Source: Acrocarpospora phusangensis
Lineage (GTDB): Bacteria; Actinomycetota; Actinomycetes; Streptosporangiales; Streptosporangiaceae
Direction: 5' to 3'
Length of the DNA: 64,000 bases
Assembly (NCBI RefSeq): GCF_016862995.1
Contig: NZ_BOOA01000013.1
Coordinates: 62,001 to 126,000, forward strand
In this document: piece after piece, positions 51,736-64,000 of the stretch
Layout of the letters: each line of letters begins with the position of its first letter
How positions within the stretch are numbered: the stretch's first letter is position 1
Made by a program: the position numbers and the translations under genes
The notes under the pieces: generated by a model
Database searches by the model: none
What the model was told of the DNA's origin: nothing
The model's input: the letters and a program-made list of their open reading frames with translations, nothing else

Positions 51736-54051
51736 TCAGCCGGGCCAGGTCCAGTCACGGATCTCGGGGCCGTCCTCGCCGTGGTCCCGGGTGTGGACGC
51801 GGGCGCGCAGCCGGGCGTCCGCCATGCGCTGGCGCAGGTGGGCGGCCGTGACGCGCAGGCCCGGCACGCGGTCGACGACGTCCATGACCAGGTGGTAGCG
51901 GTCGATGTCGTTGAGCATGGCCATGTCGAAGGGCGTGGTCGTGGTGCCCTCCTCCTTGTAGCCGCGTACGTGGATGTTCTCGTGGCCGGTGCGCCGGTAG
52001 GTGAGCCGGTGGATGAGCGCCGGGTAGCCGTGGAAGTTGAAGATCACCGGCCGGTCCGGGGTGAAGACGGCGTCGAACTCGGCGTCGGCCATGCCGTGCG
52101 GGTGCTCGGACGGCGGCTGCAGGCGCATCAGGTCCACCACGTTGACCACCCGGACCTTCAGCTCGGGCAGGTGCTCGCGCAGCAGCGCGGCGGCGGCCAG
52201 GGTCTCCAGGGTCGGCACGTCGCCGGCGCAGGCCAGCACCACGTCCGGCGCCCCGCCGTCGTCGCTGGAGGCCCAGTCCAGGATGCCGAGGCCGCGGGTG
52301 TTGTGGGCGATCGCCTCCTCCATGGTGAACAGGTCGAGCACCGGCTGCTTGCCGGCCACGACCACGTTGACGTAGTCGCGGGAACGCAGGCAGTGGTCGG
52401 CCACCGAGAGCAGGGTGTTGGCGTCCGGCGGCAGGTAGACGCGGACGACCGAGGCCTTCTTGTTGACCACGACGTCCAGGAAGCCGGGGTCCTGGTGGCT
52501 GAAGCCGTTGTGGTCCTGCCGCCACACGTGCGAGGACAGCAGGTAGTTGAGCGAGGCCACCGGCCGCCGCCAGGGGATCTTCTGGGACGCCTCCAGCCAT
52601 TTGGCGTGCTGGTTGAACATGGCGTCGACGATGTGGATGAACGCCTCGTAGCAGTTGAACAGGCCGTGCCTGCCGGTGAGCAGGTAACCCTCCAGCCAGC
52701 CCTGGCACAGGTGCTCGGACAGCACCTCCATGACCCGCCCGCCGGGAGCCAGGTTCACGTCCGTAGGGAGGATCTCCGCGTTCCAGGCCCGGCCGGTGGT
52801 CTCGAAGACCGCCGAGAGCCGGTTGGAGTCGGTCTCGTCCGGGCCCATCAGCCGGAACGTCTCCGGGTTGGCGGCGATGACGTCGCGCAGGAGCCGGCCG
52901 AGCGCGCGGGTCGGCTCGCTGGACGCGGTCCCGGGCGCGTCCACCGCCACGGCGTAGTCCCGGAAGTCGGGCAGCACCAGCGGCCGCAGCAGCTCCCCGC
53001 CGTTGGCGTGCGGGCTGGCGCTCATCCGGCGCTCGCCTGCCGGGACGGTGCCCAGGATCTCCGGGACGGGACGGCCGTCCGCGTCGAACAGCTCCTCCGG
53101 CCGGTACGAGCGCAGCCACTCCTCCAGCGCGGCCAGATGCCCTGGGTTGTCCCGGAGGCCGGACAGCGGCACCTGGTGGGAACGCCAGGTGCCCTCGACT
53201 GGCAGGCCGTCCACCTCGCGGGGCCCGGTCCAGCCCTTGGGGCTCCGCAGCACGATCATCGGGAGCCGGTCGGTTCGGCCCTGCTTGTACGCGGCGATCT
53301 CGTCGAAGACCTCGTCCAGGGTGGCGGCCATGAGGCCGTGCATGGTCTCGGGGTGGTCGCCGGCGACCACGTGGGGGCGGTAGCCGTACCCCTCCAGGAG
53401 TTTGAGGAGGTCCTGTTCGGGGATGCGGGCGAGGACGGCCGGGTTGGCGATCTTGTAGCCGTTGAGGTGGAGGATCGGCAGGACCACGCCGTCCCGGGAG
53501 GGGTCCAGGAACTTGTTGGAGTGCCAGCTGGCGGCGAGAGGGCCGGTCTCGGCCTCGCCGTCGCCGATCACGCAGGCCACCACCAGGCCGGGGTTGTCGA
53601 AGGCCGCGCCGTACGCGTGGGCGAGTGAGTAGCCCAGCTCGCCGCCCTCATGGATCGAACCGGGGGTCTCCGGAGCCACGTGGCTGGGGATGCCTCCCGG
53701 GAAGGAGAACTGGCGGAACAGGCGGCGCATGCCCTCGGCGTCCTGGCCGACGGCGGGATAGATCTCGGAGTAGGTGCCCTCCAGCCAGGCGTGCGCCACG
53801 GCCGCGGGGCCGCCGTGGCCGGGACCGGCGATGTAGATCATGTCCTGGTCGCGCTCGGTGATCACCCGGTTGAGGTGGGCCAGGCAGAAGTTGATGCCGG
53901 GGGTGGTGCCCCAGTGGCCGAGCAGCCGCGGCTTGATGTGCTCCGGCTTGAGCGGCTCGGTCAGCAGCGGGTTGTCCAGCAGGTAGATCTGCCCGGCGGA
54001 CAGGTAGTTCGCGGCCCGCCAGTAGGCGTGCAGTCTCTCCAGAGTGTCCAT
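51736..54051 (-). CDS. xfp: xylulose-5-phosphate/fructose-6-phosphate phosphoketolase
   Basis: 771 residues, full length for the family. N-terminal [27 protein letters not shown], thiamine-diphosphate motif [20 protein letters not shown] and [11 protein letters not shown] are all diagnostic. It splits xylulose-5-P or fructose-6-P into acetyl-P and a shorter sugar phosphate. ATG at 54051 has GGAGAGG upstream; earlier in-frame starts read into the promoter. A DosR-like palindrome lies 37-50 bp upstream. Confidence 0.95.
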   Translation of the reverse strand: MDTLERLHAYWRAANYLSAGQIYLLDNPLLTEPLKPEHIKPRLLGHWGTTPGINFCLAHLNRVITERDQDMIYIAGPGHGGPAAVAHAWLEGTYSEIYPAVGQDAEGMRRLFRQFSFPGGIPSHVAPETPGSIHEGGELGYSLAHAYGAAFDNPGLVVACVIGDGEAETGPLAASWHSNKFLDPSRDGVVLPILHLNGYKIANPAVLARIPEQDLLKLLEGYGYRPHVVAGDHPETMHGLMAATLDEVFDEIAAYKQGRTDRLPMIVLRSPKGWTGPREVDGLPVEGTWRSHQVPLSGLRDNPGHLAALEEWLRSYRPEELFDADGRPVPEILGTVPAGERRMSASPHANGGELLRPLVLPDFRDYAVAVDAPGTASSEPTRALGRLLRDVIAANPETFRLMGPDETDSNRLSAVFETTGRAWNAEILPTDVNLAPGGRVMEVLSEHLCQGWLEGYLLTGRHGLFNCYEAFIHIVDAMFNQHAKWLEASQKIPWRRPVASLNYLLSSHVWRQDHNGFSHQDPGFLDVVVNKKASVVRVYLPPDANTLLSVADHCLRSRDYVNVVVAGKQPVLDLFTMEEAIAHNTRGLGILDWASSDDGGAPDVVLACAGDVPTLETLAAAALLREHLPELKVRVVNVVDLMRLQPPSEHPHGMADAEFDAVFTPDRPVIFNFHGYPALIHRLTYRRTGHENIHVRGYKEEGTTTTPFDMAMLNDIDRYHLVMDVVDRVPGLRVTAAHLRQRMADARLRARVHTRDHGEDGPEIRDWTWPG

Positions 54052-54087
54052 GTCGCTGAGCCTCTCCGGTGCCGGGACGGTCGTGTA

Positions 54088-54101
54088 GAGACCTTTGTCC
54101 C
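54088..54101. promoter_or_regulatory. DosR/DevR-like box upstream of phosphoketolase
   Basis: Read on the minus strand it is GGGAC-AAAG-GTCTC, one mismatch from the GGGAC-N4-GTCCC symmetry of DosR-type sites; a further GGGACAG lies beside it. Hypoxia or nitric oxide control of a fermentative enzyme would make sense. Confidence 0.4.
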
Positions 54102-54300
54102 TACTGTCCCTACCCAGGGAGCCGGAGGACGGACTCAGCACCGCGTGTTCGGAATATTACGCTCTGTCGCGAAAAGAGGCTCCGTGTCAAGGTCGCGTCA
54201 ATATCCGCGGGCATGCCGTCTGGTTCCCGTAGCGATCTCCGCCAGACGTCCGCGGCGGGCCTAGCGTCGGTGGCGTACGAGTTCTCAGCTGGAGGAAGTC

Positions 54301-54570
54301 ATGTCCGACGTCCCGCTATTCGTGCCGATCCATGTCGGCGCGTCGTTCCTGTCGCTGCGCCTGTTCCGGACCCCCGGGGGCGCCAGGACGGCGGTCGCGT
54401 TCTCCTCGTCCCGGCGCCTGACCGAGGTGCTGGGCGACGGGCAGCCGTGGACGCTGCTCAGCGAGGCCGGACTGCGCGGCATGCTCAGGGACATCGGCGT
54501 GACGGGCATCGTCCTCGACCCCGCCGCCACCGTCACCCCCATGGCCCGGCAGACGGCGGAGGCCGCGTGA
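54301..54570 (+). CDS. SAV_915-family small protein
   Basis: 89 residues, ATG preceded by GGAGGAAG. PLFVPIHVGASFLSLRLFRT, TAVAFSSSRRLTEVLGDGQP and GIVLDPAA match the SAV_915 family of SseB-like proteins, common in actinomycetes and uncharacterised. Its stop overlaps the decarboxylase start (TGATG), so the two are coupled; it may be a partner or modulator. Confidence 0.8.
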   Translation: MSDVPLFVPIHVGASFLSLRLFRTPGGARTAVAFSSSRRLTEVLGDGQPWTLLSEAGLRGMLRDIGVTGIVLDPAATVTPMARQTAEAA

Positions 54571-55910
54571 TGTGCGTCCTGGAGCAGGACCAAGCAGCCA
54601 ACGGCCGGACCGCCGCGATGGCCGGCCCTTGGTCGGCGGGCACCCGATTCACCGCCGACGGCGGCGCGACCGTCGGCGGTGTCCCGCTGACCGACATCGC
54701 CACCCGCTTCGGCACCCCCGCGTACGTGATCGACGAGACCGACCTGCGGGCGCGCTGCCGCGCCTACCGGGCCGCCCTGCCGGACGCCGAGGTGGTCTAC
54801 GCGGCCAAGGCGTTCCTCTGCCGCGCCATGGCCAGCTGGGTCAGGGAGGAGGGCCTCGGCCTGGACGTCGCCTCCGGCGGCGAGCTGGCCGTGGCCGCGT
54901 CGGTCGGCTTCCCGGCCGAGCGAATCGTCTTCCACGGCAACGCCAAGACCCCGCGCGAGCTGGCCGCCGCCGTCGAGGCCGGGGTGGGGCGGATCGTCGT
55001 CGATACCCTCGCCGAGATCAACCACCTGGCCGCGATCGTGCCCTTCGGGCGGCGGCAGAAGGTCCTCATCCGCGTCATCCCCGACATCGACGCGGGCGCG
55101 CACCGGGCCATCCGCACCGGCGGGGAGGACCAGAAGTTCGGCATGTCCATCGCCTCCGGCGCCGCCGCCGAGGCGGTCGCCAGGACGCTCGGCCAGAGCA
55201 GCCTCGAACTCGCGGGACTCCACTGCCACCTCGGCTCGCAGATCGTCACGCCCGAGCCGTTCGAGCGGGCCGCCCGCGTCATGGTCGAGCAGCTCGCCCA
55301 GATCAGGGACACGCACGGGGTCACACTGCCGGAGCTGGACCTGGGCGGCGGCCACGGCATCCCGTACCTGGACGGGGAGCGGGGCCTGGACCTGGAGTCG
55401 TACGCCCGCCGCGTGGACGACGCCGTGCGGGCGCAGGCCGCCTGGCTGGGCCTGCCCGTACCACGCCTGATCATCGAGCCGGGCCGCGCCGTCAGCGGCC
55501 CCGCCGGCCTCACCCTCTACCGGGTCATCACCGTCAAGCGCGGCCTGTCCCGCATCTTCGTCGCCGTGGACGGCGGCATGAGCGACAACCCCCGCCCCTG
55601 CCTGTACGGCGCCCGCTACACCGCCCGCATGATCGGCCGCCGCTCCGGCGCGGCGACCCGCGCGGCGACCGTGGTCGGCCACCACTGCGAGGCGGGCGAC
55701 ACCCTGGCCGAGGACGTGGAGCTGCCCGCCGACATCCGCCCGGGCGACCTCATCGCGGTCGCGGCCACCGGCGCGTACCACCACTCGATGGCCTCGACCT
55801 ACAACATGACCGGCCGGCCGCCCGTGGTGGCCGTCGCGTCGGGGCGCGCCCGCCTGGTGGTCCGCCGCGAGGAGCCCGCCGACCTGATGCTCAGGGACGT
55901 CGGCCTGTAG
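54570..55910 (+). CDS. diaminopimelate decarboxylase-like PLP enzyme
   Basis: 446 residues of fold III. PLP Lys80 in YAAKAFLCRAMA, LDVASGGEL, GLHCHLGSQI, ELDLGGGHGIPY, and the dimer-interface motif AVDGGMSDNPRPCLYG with GHHCEAGD. Activity on meso-diaminopimelate to give lysine is the family default (LysA), though coupling to a SAV_915 gene instead of homoserine dehydrogenase and thrC suggests a second copy, perhaps with altered substrate. A GTG one codon upstream is an alternative start. Confidence 0.88.
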   Translation: MCVLEQDQAANGRTAAMAGPWSAGTRFTADGGATVGGVPLTDIATRFGTPAYVIDETDLRARCRAYRAALPDAEVVYAAKAFLCRAMASWVREEGLGLDVASGGELAVAASVGFPAERIVFHGNAKTPRELAAAVEAGVGRIVVDTLAEINHLAAIVPFGRRQKVLIRVIPDIDAGAHRAIRTGGEDQKFGMSIASGAAAEAVARTLGQSSLELAGLHCHLGSQIVTPEPFERAARVMVEQLAQIRDTHGVTLPELDLGGGHGIPYLDGERGLDLESYARRVDDAVRAQAAWLGLPVPRLIIEPGRAVSGPAGLTLYRVITVKRGLSRIFVAVDGGMSDNPRPCLYGARYTARMIGRRSGAATRAATVVGHHCEAGDTLAEDVELPADIRPGDLIAVAATGAYHHSMASTYNMTGRPPVVAVASGRARLVVRREEPADLMLRDVGL

Positions 55911-55933
55911 ACGCCGGCCTGTGGACGCCGGGG

Positions 55934-56377
55934 TCACGGCTGGCTGAGCGCGCGCTCGATCCACTTGCGCAGCACGTAGGCCGGCGTGACCCCGCTCTGC
56001 TCGGCGATCACCTTGCCGTCCCGGGTCATCAGCTGCATGGGGATGCTCGCGATGCAGAAGCGCCGGGCCGTGCCGACCGCCTCGTCCACGTTCACGCTGA
56101 CCAGCTTGATCCGCCCGGCCAGCTCCCCGGCGATCTGCTCCAGCGCCGGGCAGACCGCCCGGCAGGGCCCGGACCAGGGTGCCCAGAAGCCGACCAGGAC
56201 GGGCATCCGCGCCTCCTCCACCACCTCGGCGAAGTTCTCGTCGCGGGCCTCGGCCAGCCACGGCAGCGGCCCGTGGCAGGCCCCGCAGCGCGGCACCCCG
56301 TCGGCCACCGCCGGCACCCGGTTCCTCCTGCCGCAGCCCGCGCACTCGACCACCGCGACAGCCACGTCGACAACCAC
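55934..56377 (-). CDS. Trx2-like thioredoxin with zinc ribbon and SGPC active site
   Basis: 147 residues. An N-terminal zinc ribbon (Cys12, 15, 31, 34) precedes a thioredoxin fold as in Trx2. The active site reads FWAPWSGPC: Ser69 replaces the first catalytic Cys and Cys72 is retained, followed by an extra Cys in RAVCP. A normal dithiol exchange is therefore impossible; it may act as a monothiol reductase, a chaperone or pair Cys72 with Cys76. The GTG start is one base after the clpB stop with GGAGG inside clpB, so it belongs to the chaperone operon. Confidence 0.87.
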   Translation of the reverse strand: MVVDVAVAVVECAGCGRRNRVPAVADGVPRCGACHGPLPWLAEARDENFAEVVEEARMPVLVGFWAPWSGPCRAVCPALEQIAGELAGRIKLVSVNVDEAVGTARRFCIASIPMQLMTRDGKVIAEQSGVTPAYVLRKWIERALSQP

Positions 56378-56378
56378 G

Positions 56379-58944
<2,566 letters not shown>

Positions 58945-58955
<11 letters not shown>

Positions 58956-59226
58956 GCGTGGCCTCCTCCAGTTCGGCGATGCGGTCGAGCAGGTCCATGA
59001 CCAGGCCCAGGGCCGCGTAGTTGAGGGCGAAGCCCGCGCGCAGGCGCTGGATGCGGCCCACCCTGGCGAGCTGGTCGGCGGGCAGCCAGAGGGCGCCCGC
59101 GGCGTCGGCGGAGGCCTCCAGCAGGCCCAGCGCCACCAGCCGCCGCACCACGTCGGGGTGGAGCGAGACCGTGCGGGCGAAGGCGTCGAGGTCCAGCCGG
59201 GCAGGCCGTACCAGGACCATGGTCAT
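58945..59226 (-). CDS. CbpM/MerR-like chaperone modulator
   Basis: 93 residues. [20 protein letters not shown] and the helix [20 protein letters not shown] match CbpM, which binds the J-domain of CbpA-type DnaJ proteins, and share ancestry with MerR/HspR winged helices. The classic HspR C-terminus and a clear HTH recognition helix are not evident, so modulation of DnaJ is the likelier role. Overlaps dnaJ by four bases. Confidence 0.82.
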
Positions 59227-60020
59227 GATCGCCTCCTCGGGTTGAAGTCGGAACCGGCGGCGAGCTGCTCGAACAGCTCCCGCTCGGCGGGGCCGAGGGT
59301 GCGCGGGACCATGATCCGGGCCTCGGCGTACAGGTCGCCGCCGCCCAGGCCGCGGCCGCGCAGGCGCAGGCGGCGTCCGGAGGAGGTGCCGGGCGGCACC
59401 TGGACCTTGGCCTCGCCTCCCGGCGTGTCGAGCGCGACCCGCGCGCCCAGCGCCGCCTCCCAGGGCGTCAGCGGGAGCCGGGTGTAGAGGTCGCGGCCCT
59501 TGACCCGGTAGCGCGGGTGCTCGGAGATCCGGACGATCAGGTACAGGTCGCCGGCCGGGCCCCCGCCGCCGCCCCGGCCGCCGAGGCCGGCCAGCCGGAT
59601 GCGCTGCCCCTCGGCCACCCCGCGCGGGACGGTCACCTCGGCGGACTTGCCGTCGATCTTCACGGTACGGTGGCCGCCCCCGTACGCCTCCTCGACGCTC
59701 AGCCACAGCTCGGCCTCCTGGTCGGCCCCGGCCATCGGCCCCCAGCGGCGGCCGAACACCCCGCCGAGCAGATCGTCGATGTCGGCGCCCGAATCCCACC
59801 CGGGACTCCACGCCCGGGAGGCCACCGGGGTGTCGTACGCGCGGCGTCTCTCCGGATCCGACAGGACCTGGTACGCCTCGGAGACCTGCTTGAACCGGTC
59901 CTCCGCCGCGGGGTCCTTGTTGACGTCCGGATGGTAGGACCGCGCGAGCTTCCGGTACGCCCGCTGGATCTCCTCCTGGGACGCGTCCCTGGACACGCCC
60001 AGGATCTCGTAGAAATCCAT
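59223..60020 (-). CDS. DnaJ/CbpA-type J-domain chaperone
   Basis: 265 residues. J-domain with HPD in [12 protein letters not shown] (residues 1-65), a short Trp/Gly region, then two C-terminal beta domains ([20 protein letters not shown] and a second [14 protein letters not shown]). There is no Cys-rich zinc domain and little G/F region, so it is CbpA-like, fitting the adjacent cbpM. Delivers clients to DnaK. Confidence 0.92.
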   Translation of the reverse strand: MDFYEILGVSRDASQEEIQRAYRKLARSYHPDVNKDPAAEDRFKQVSEAYQVLSDPERRRAYDTPVASRAWSPGWDSGADIDDLLGGVFGRRWGPMAGADQEAELWLSVEEAYGGGHRTVKIDGKSAEVTVPRGVAEGQRIRLAGLGGRGGGGGPAGDLYLIVRISEHPRYRVKGRDLYTRLPLTPWEAALGARVALDTPGGEAKVQVPPGTSSGRRLRLRGRGLGGGDLYAEARIMVPRTLGPAERELFEQLAAGSDFNPRRRS

Positions 60021-60473
60021 CAGGAGTCCTTCGCGGATTCCGGCGCGGCGTCCTGGGTGGCCACCACGACGGCGGCGGGCCTGAGCCGGCGTTCGCCCGC
60101 GCCGTACCCGGGTCTGACCACCTCGGCGACGGTGCCGGGCAGGGCCGTGGTGGCGGGCACGGTCGCGACCGCGTCGTGGCGCGCCGGGTCGAAGGCGGCG
60201 CCCTCGTCGTCCTGGCGCGGGTAGCCGAGGCGTTCCAGCACCTCCAGCGCCTGGTCGTACACGACCCGGAGCCCGTCGAGCACGGCCTCGGGGTCGGCCT
60301 TGGCGTGGCGCAGGGCCAGTTCCAGGTTGTCGACCACGGGGAGCCACACGGCGGTGATGTTCGCCCGCTCCCGCTCGACCTCCCTGGCCACGCGTTTGCG
60401 CAGGTTCTCCATGTCCGCCGCGGCCCGCAGCAGCCGGTCCTCCAGTTCGGCGATCTTCTGGTCCGCCCGCTCC

Positions 60474-62345
<1,872 letters not shown>

Positions 62346-62452
62346 GTCTGTCCCCTCCACCCGGAATCCCTGGTTGATCTCTTCCAGCGTGTGCCGGAGG
62401 GCGGGATTCCCACATCCTCCAGGCGTGTAGGGGACCACCCGTTCAAATGGGG

Positions 62453-62468
62453 GATATGACCGCATATC
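62453..62468. promoter_or_regulatory. inverted repeat between dnaK and the LuxR-type gene
   Basis: GATATG-ACCG-CATATC, perfect 6+6, 108 bp upstream of dnaK and 29 bp upstream of the divergent gene. Operator candidate for either. Confidence 0.45.
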
Positions 62469-62496
62469 GGGTCGCTGACCTGGGTATTCATCATTG

Positions 62497-64000
62497 ATGA
62501 GCCGGTTGGGGGCGGGAGCCGTGAGGGGCCGCCGGCGGGAGTGGCGCGCCGTCGCCGAGGTGATCCGGGCCGCCGGGGACGGGCAGGGTGCCGTGCTGCT
62601 CGTGGAAAGTCAGGCGGGCATGGGCAAGTCCCGGCTGCTCGCCGAGGCCGGAGCCGCCGCCCGCGCGCGGGGGTTCGCGCTGGCCGCGGGGGCCGCCGAG
62701 GAGCTCGCGCCGCTGATCCCGATGGCGCCGCTGTTCATGGCGGCCGGCCAGTCCCCCGAGCTGGCCGGGCCCGACCTGCACACCCGGCTGCTCGAACAGC
62801 TCCGCGCCGCGCTGGCGGCCAGGACGCCGCTGCTGGTCACCGTGGACGACCTCCAGTGGGCCGACCCGACCACGCTCACGGCCGTACGCTCCCTGCAGTG
62901 GCGTCTGGCCGAACTCCCGGTCGGCTGGATTCTGGCCCGTACGGTGACCGAGGGGCACCGGGAGGTTGACTGCCTGTTCGACATCCTCGAACGGCAGGGT
63001 GCCCGGCGGCTTCTCCTGCCCCCGCTGTCCCCGCCCGCCGTCGCCGAACTGTGCGCCGACCTGCTCGGCGCGGAGCCCGACGCCGGGCTGCTGGCCCTGG
63101 CGGAGACCGCGAACGGCAGCCCCGCCCTTCTCGTGGAACTGCTGGAAGGACTGCGCGACGAGGACCGGCTGGACGTGCGCGGCGGCGTCGCGCGCGTGCT
63201 GTCGGAGCGGGTGCCCGAGCGGCTGTGCGCCTCGGTGCGGCAGCGCCTCGACCTGCTCTCCGCCGAGGCCAGGCACCTGGTGGAGACGGCGGCCGTGCTG
63301 GGCCGGTCGTTCCGGCTGGAGGCGGCGGCCGAACTGCTGAGCTCGGCCCCCGCGCCGCTGCTGCCCGCGCTGGAGGAGGCCATCACCGCCGGCGTGCTCG
63401 TCCCCGGACCGGCCGAAACGCTCCGCTTCCAGCAGGAGATTCTGTGGCGGGCGGTCGTGTCCGGCCTTCCCCCGGCCGTACGGCGGGCGCTGCACCGGCA
63501 GGCCGACGACGTACGGCCTTCTCGGGACGCGGCGGGCGAGTCCGGTGTGCTGGCCGCGCTCCGCCGGGGCGACCTGGCGGCCGCGGCGGAGCGGGCGGAG
63601 GCCGACCGCGCGGCGCTGCCGCCGGAGGCCGCCCAGGCGCGGCTGCGGTGCGACCTGCTGGCGGCCGAGGTCGTGGAGGCGCGTGACGGGGCCGAACCCG
63701 CGATGGCGCTGGTGCGCCACCTGTACGCGGAGCCCTGCCGGTGGCTGCTCACCGCGGAACCGGCCGCGGCTCCCTGGCTGGTCCGGCTGGCCCTGGCGGT
63801 CGGCCGCCGCGAACCCGCCGAACGCGTGGCCGAGCTGGCGGGGAGGGATCCTCGGCTGGCCGCGGCCGCCGCGCACGCCCGCGGCCTGCTGCGCGCCGAT
63901 CCGGTGGCGCTGGCGCGGGCGGCCAGGACCGGCGCCGATCCGTGGTGCCGGGCCTCGGCGGCCGAGGACCTGGGGGCGCTGCTGGCCGAATCCGGCGAAC
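62497..64000 (+). CDS. large AAA+/LuxR-type (LAL-like) transcriptional regulator, 3' truncated by window
   Basis: The frame stays open from the ATG at 62497 to the window end, over 500 residues. It opens with [20 protein letters not shown], then Walker [13 protein letters not shown], Walker [14 protein letters not shown] and sensor-type [16 protein letters not shown]. This is the N-terminal ATPase of LAL-family regulators, which end in a LuxR HTH beyond the window. A winged-helix block and TPR-like helices follow from about 63200. The final HTH is assumed from the family. Confidence 0.8.
   Translation, partial: MSRLGAGAVRGRRREWRAVAEVIRAAGDGQGAVLLVESQAGMGKSRLLAEAGAAARARGFALAAGAAEELAPLIPMAPLFMAAGQSPELAGPDLHTRLLEQLRAALAARTPLLVTVDDLQWADPTTLTAVRSLQWRLAELPVGWILARTVTEGHREVDCLFDILERQGARRLLLPPLSPPAVAELCADLLGAEPDAGLLALAETANGSPALLVELLEGLRDEDRLDVRGGVARVLSERVPERLCASVRQRLDLLSAEARHLVETAAVLGRSFRLEAAAELLSSAPAPLLPALEEAITAGVLVPGPAETLRFQQEILWRAVVSGLPPAVRRALHRQADDVRPSRDAAGESGVLAALRRGDLAAAAERAEADRAALPPEAAQARLRCDLLAAEVVEARDGAEPAMALVRHLYAEPCRWLLTAEPAAAPWLVRLALAVGRREPAERVAELAGRDPRLAAAAAHARGLLRADPVALARAARTGADPWCRASAAEDLGALLAESGE

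Overview
The window is very GC-rich DNA with dense, often overlapping genes. It has GTG and TTG starts, class F sortase, FxSxx-type NB-ARC/TPR, DUF4253, SAV_915 and CGNR families, and an RsbRST-type stress module. All of this points to a filamentous actinomycete. A Streptosporangiales genus such as Nonomuraea is my guess from overall gene style; no rRNA or marker gene fixes it. I see no rRNA, tRNA or CRISPR array.

Layout. 1-8.5 kb: end of an NB-ARC/TPR protein, an alpha/beta hydrolase, an unknown-DUF4397-class F sortase operon, a VOC protein and a Ser/Thr kinase with a WD40-like sensor. 8.6-11.3 kb: an IS200/IS605-type tnpB divergent from a lone Phd-like antitoxin, then DUF4253. 11.3-15.6 kb: a 1429-residue secreted GH87 alpha-1,3-glucanase. 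16.0-24.2 kb: a compact class IV lanthipeptide cluster (LanL synthetase, S9 peptidase, two Thr/Cys-rich precursors, a heterodimeric ABC exporter). 24.2-29.2 kb: CGNR regulator, erythromycin-esterase-like protein, GH10 enzyme, F420-type oxidoreductase, GNAT. 29.2-32.2 kb: a less GC-rich island with an uncharacterised XRE regulator-glycosyltransferase-like pair and about 700 bp of mostly non-coding DNA. 32.6-38.4 kb: a stressosome-type operon (RsbR, RsbS, RsbT, ATPase-phosphatase, hybrid kinase, receiver-phosphatase). 38.5-46.5 kb: sirtuin, a hydrolase fragment, a glycosylase-labelled protein, a ZIP-like membrane protein fused to an mIHF-like DNA-binding domain, an M8-type protease, a luciferase-like oxidoreductase, TetR, P450, SDR. 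46.5-51.7 kb: methionine salvage (mtnC, mtnB, mtnK, mtnD plus a binding protein and permease). 51.7-55.9 kb: phosphoketolase, a SAV_915 protein and a LysA-like decarboxylase. 55.9-62.3 kb: a chaperone operon (dnaK-grpE-dnaJ-cbpM-clpB-thioredoxin-like). The window ends inside a large LuxR-type ATPase.

How they work together. The lanthipeptide genes form a complete make-cleave-export unit. The stress operon should be a partner-switching relay from STAS sensors to two PP2C phosphatases, but its sigma factor is not here. The mtn genes convert methylthioribose (imported by the binding protein and permease) toward methionine, but mtnA and the transporter ATPase are absent. The chaperone operon is translationally coupled from dnaK to the thioredoxin-like gene.

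Best candidates for something new: the Thr-only, Cys-dense lanthipeptide precursors; the ZIP-mIHF fusion; the XRE-glycosyltransferase pair with its own palindromic operators; and the tnpB-phd arrangement.
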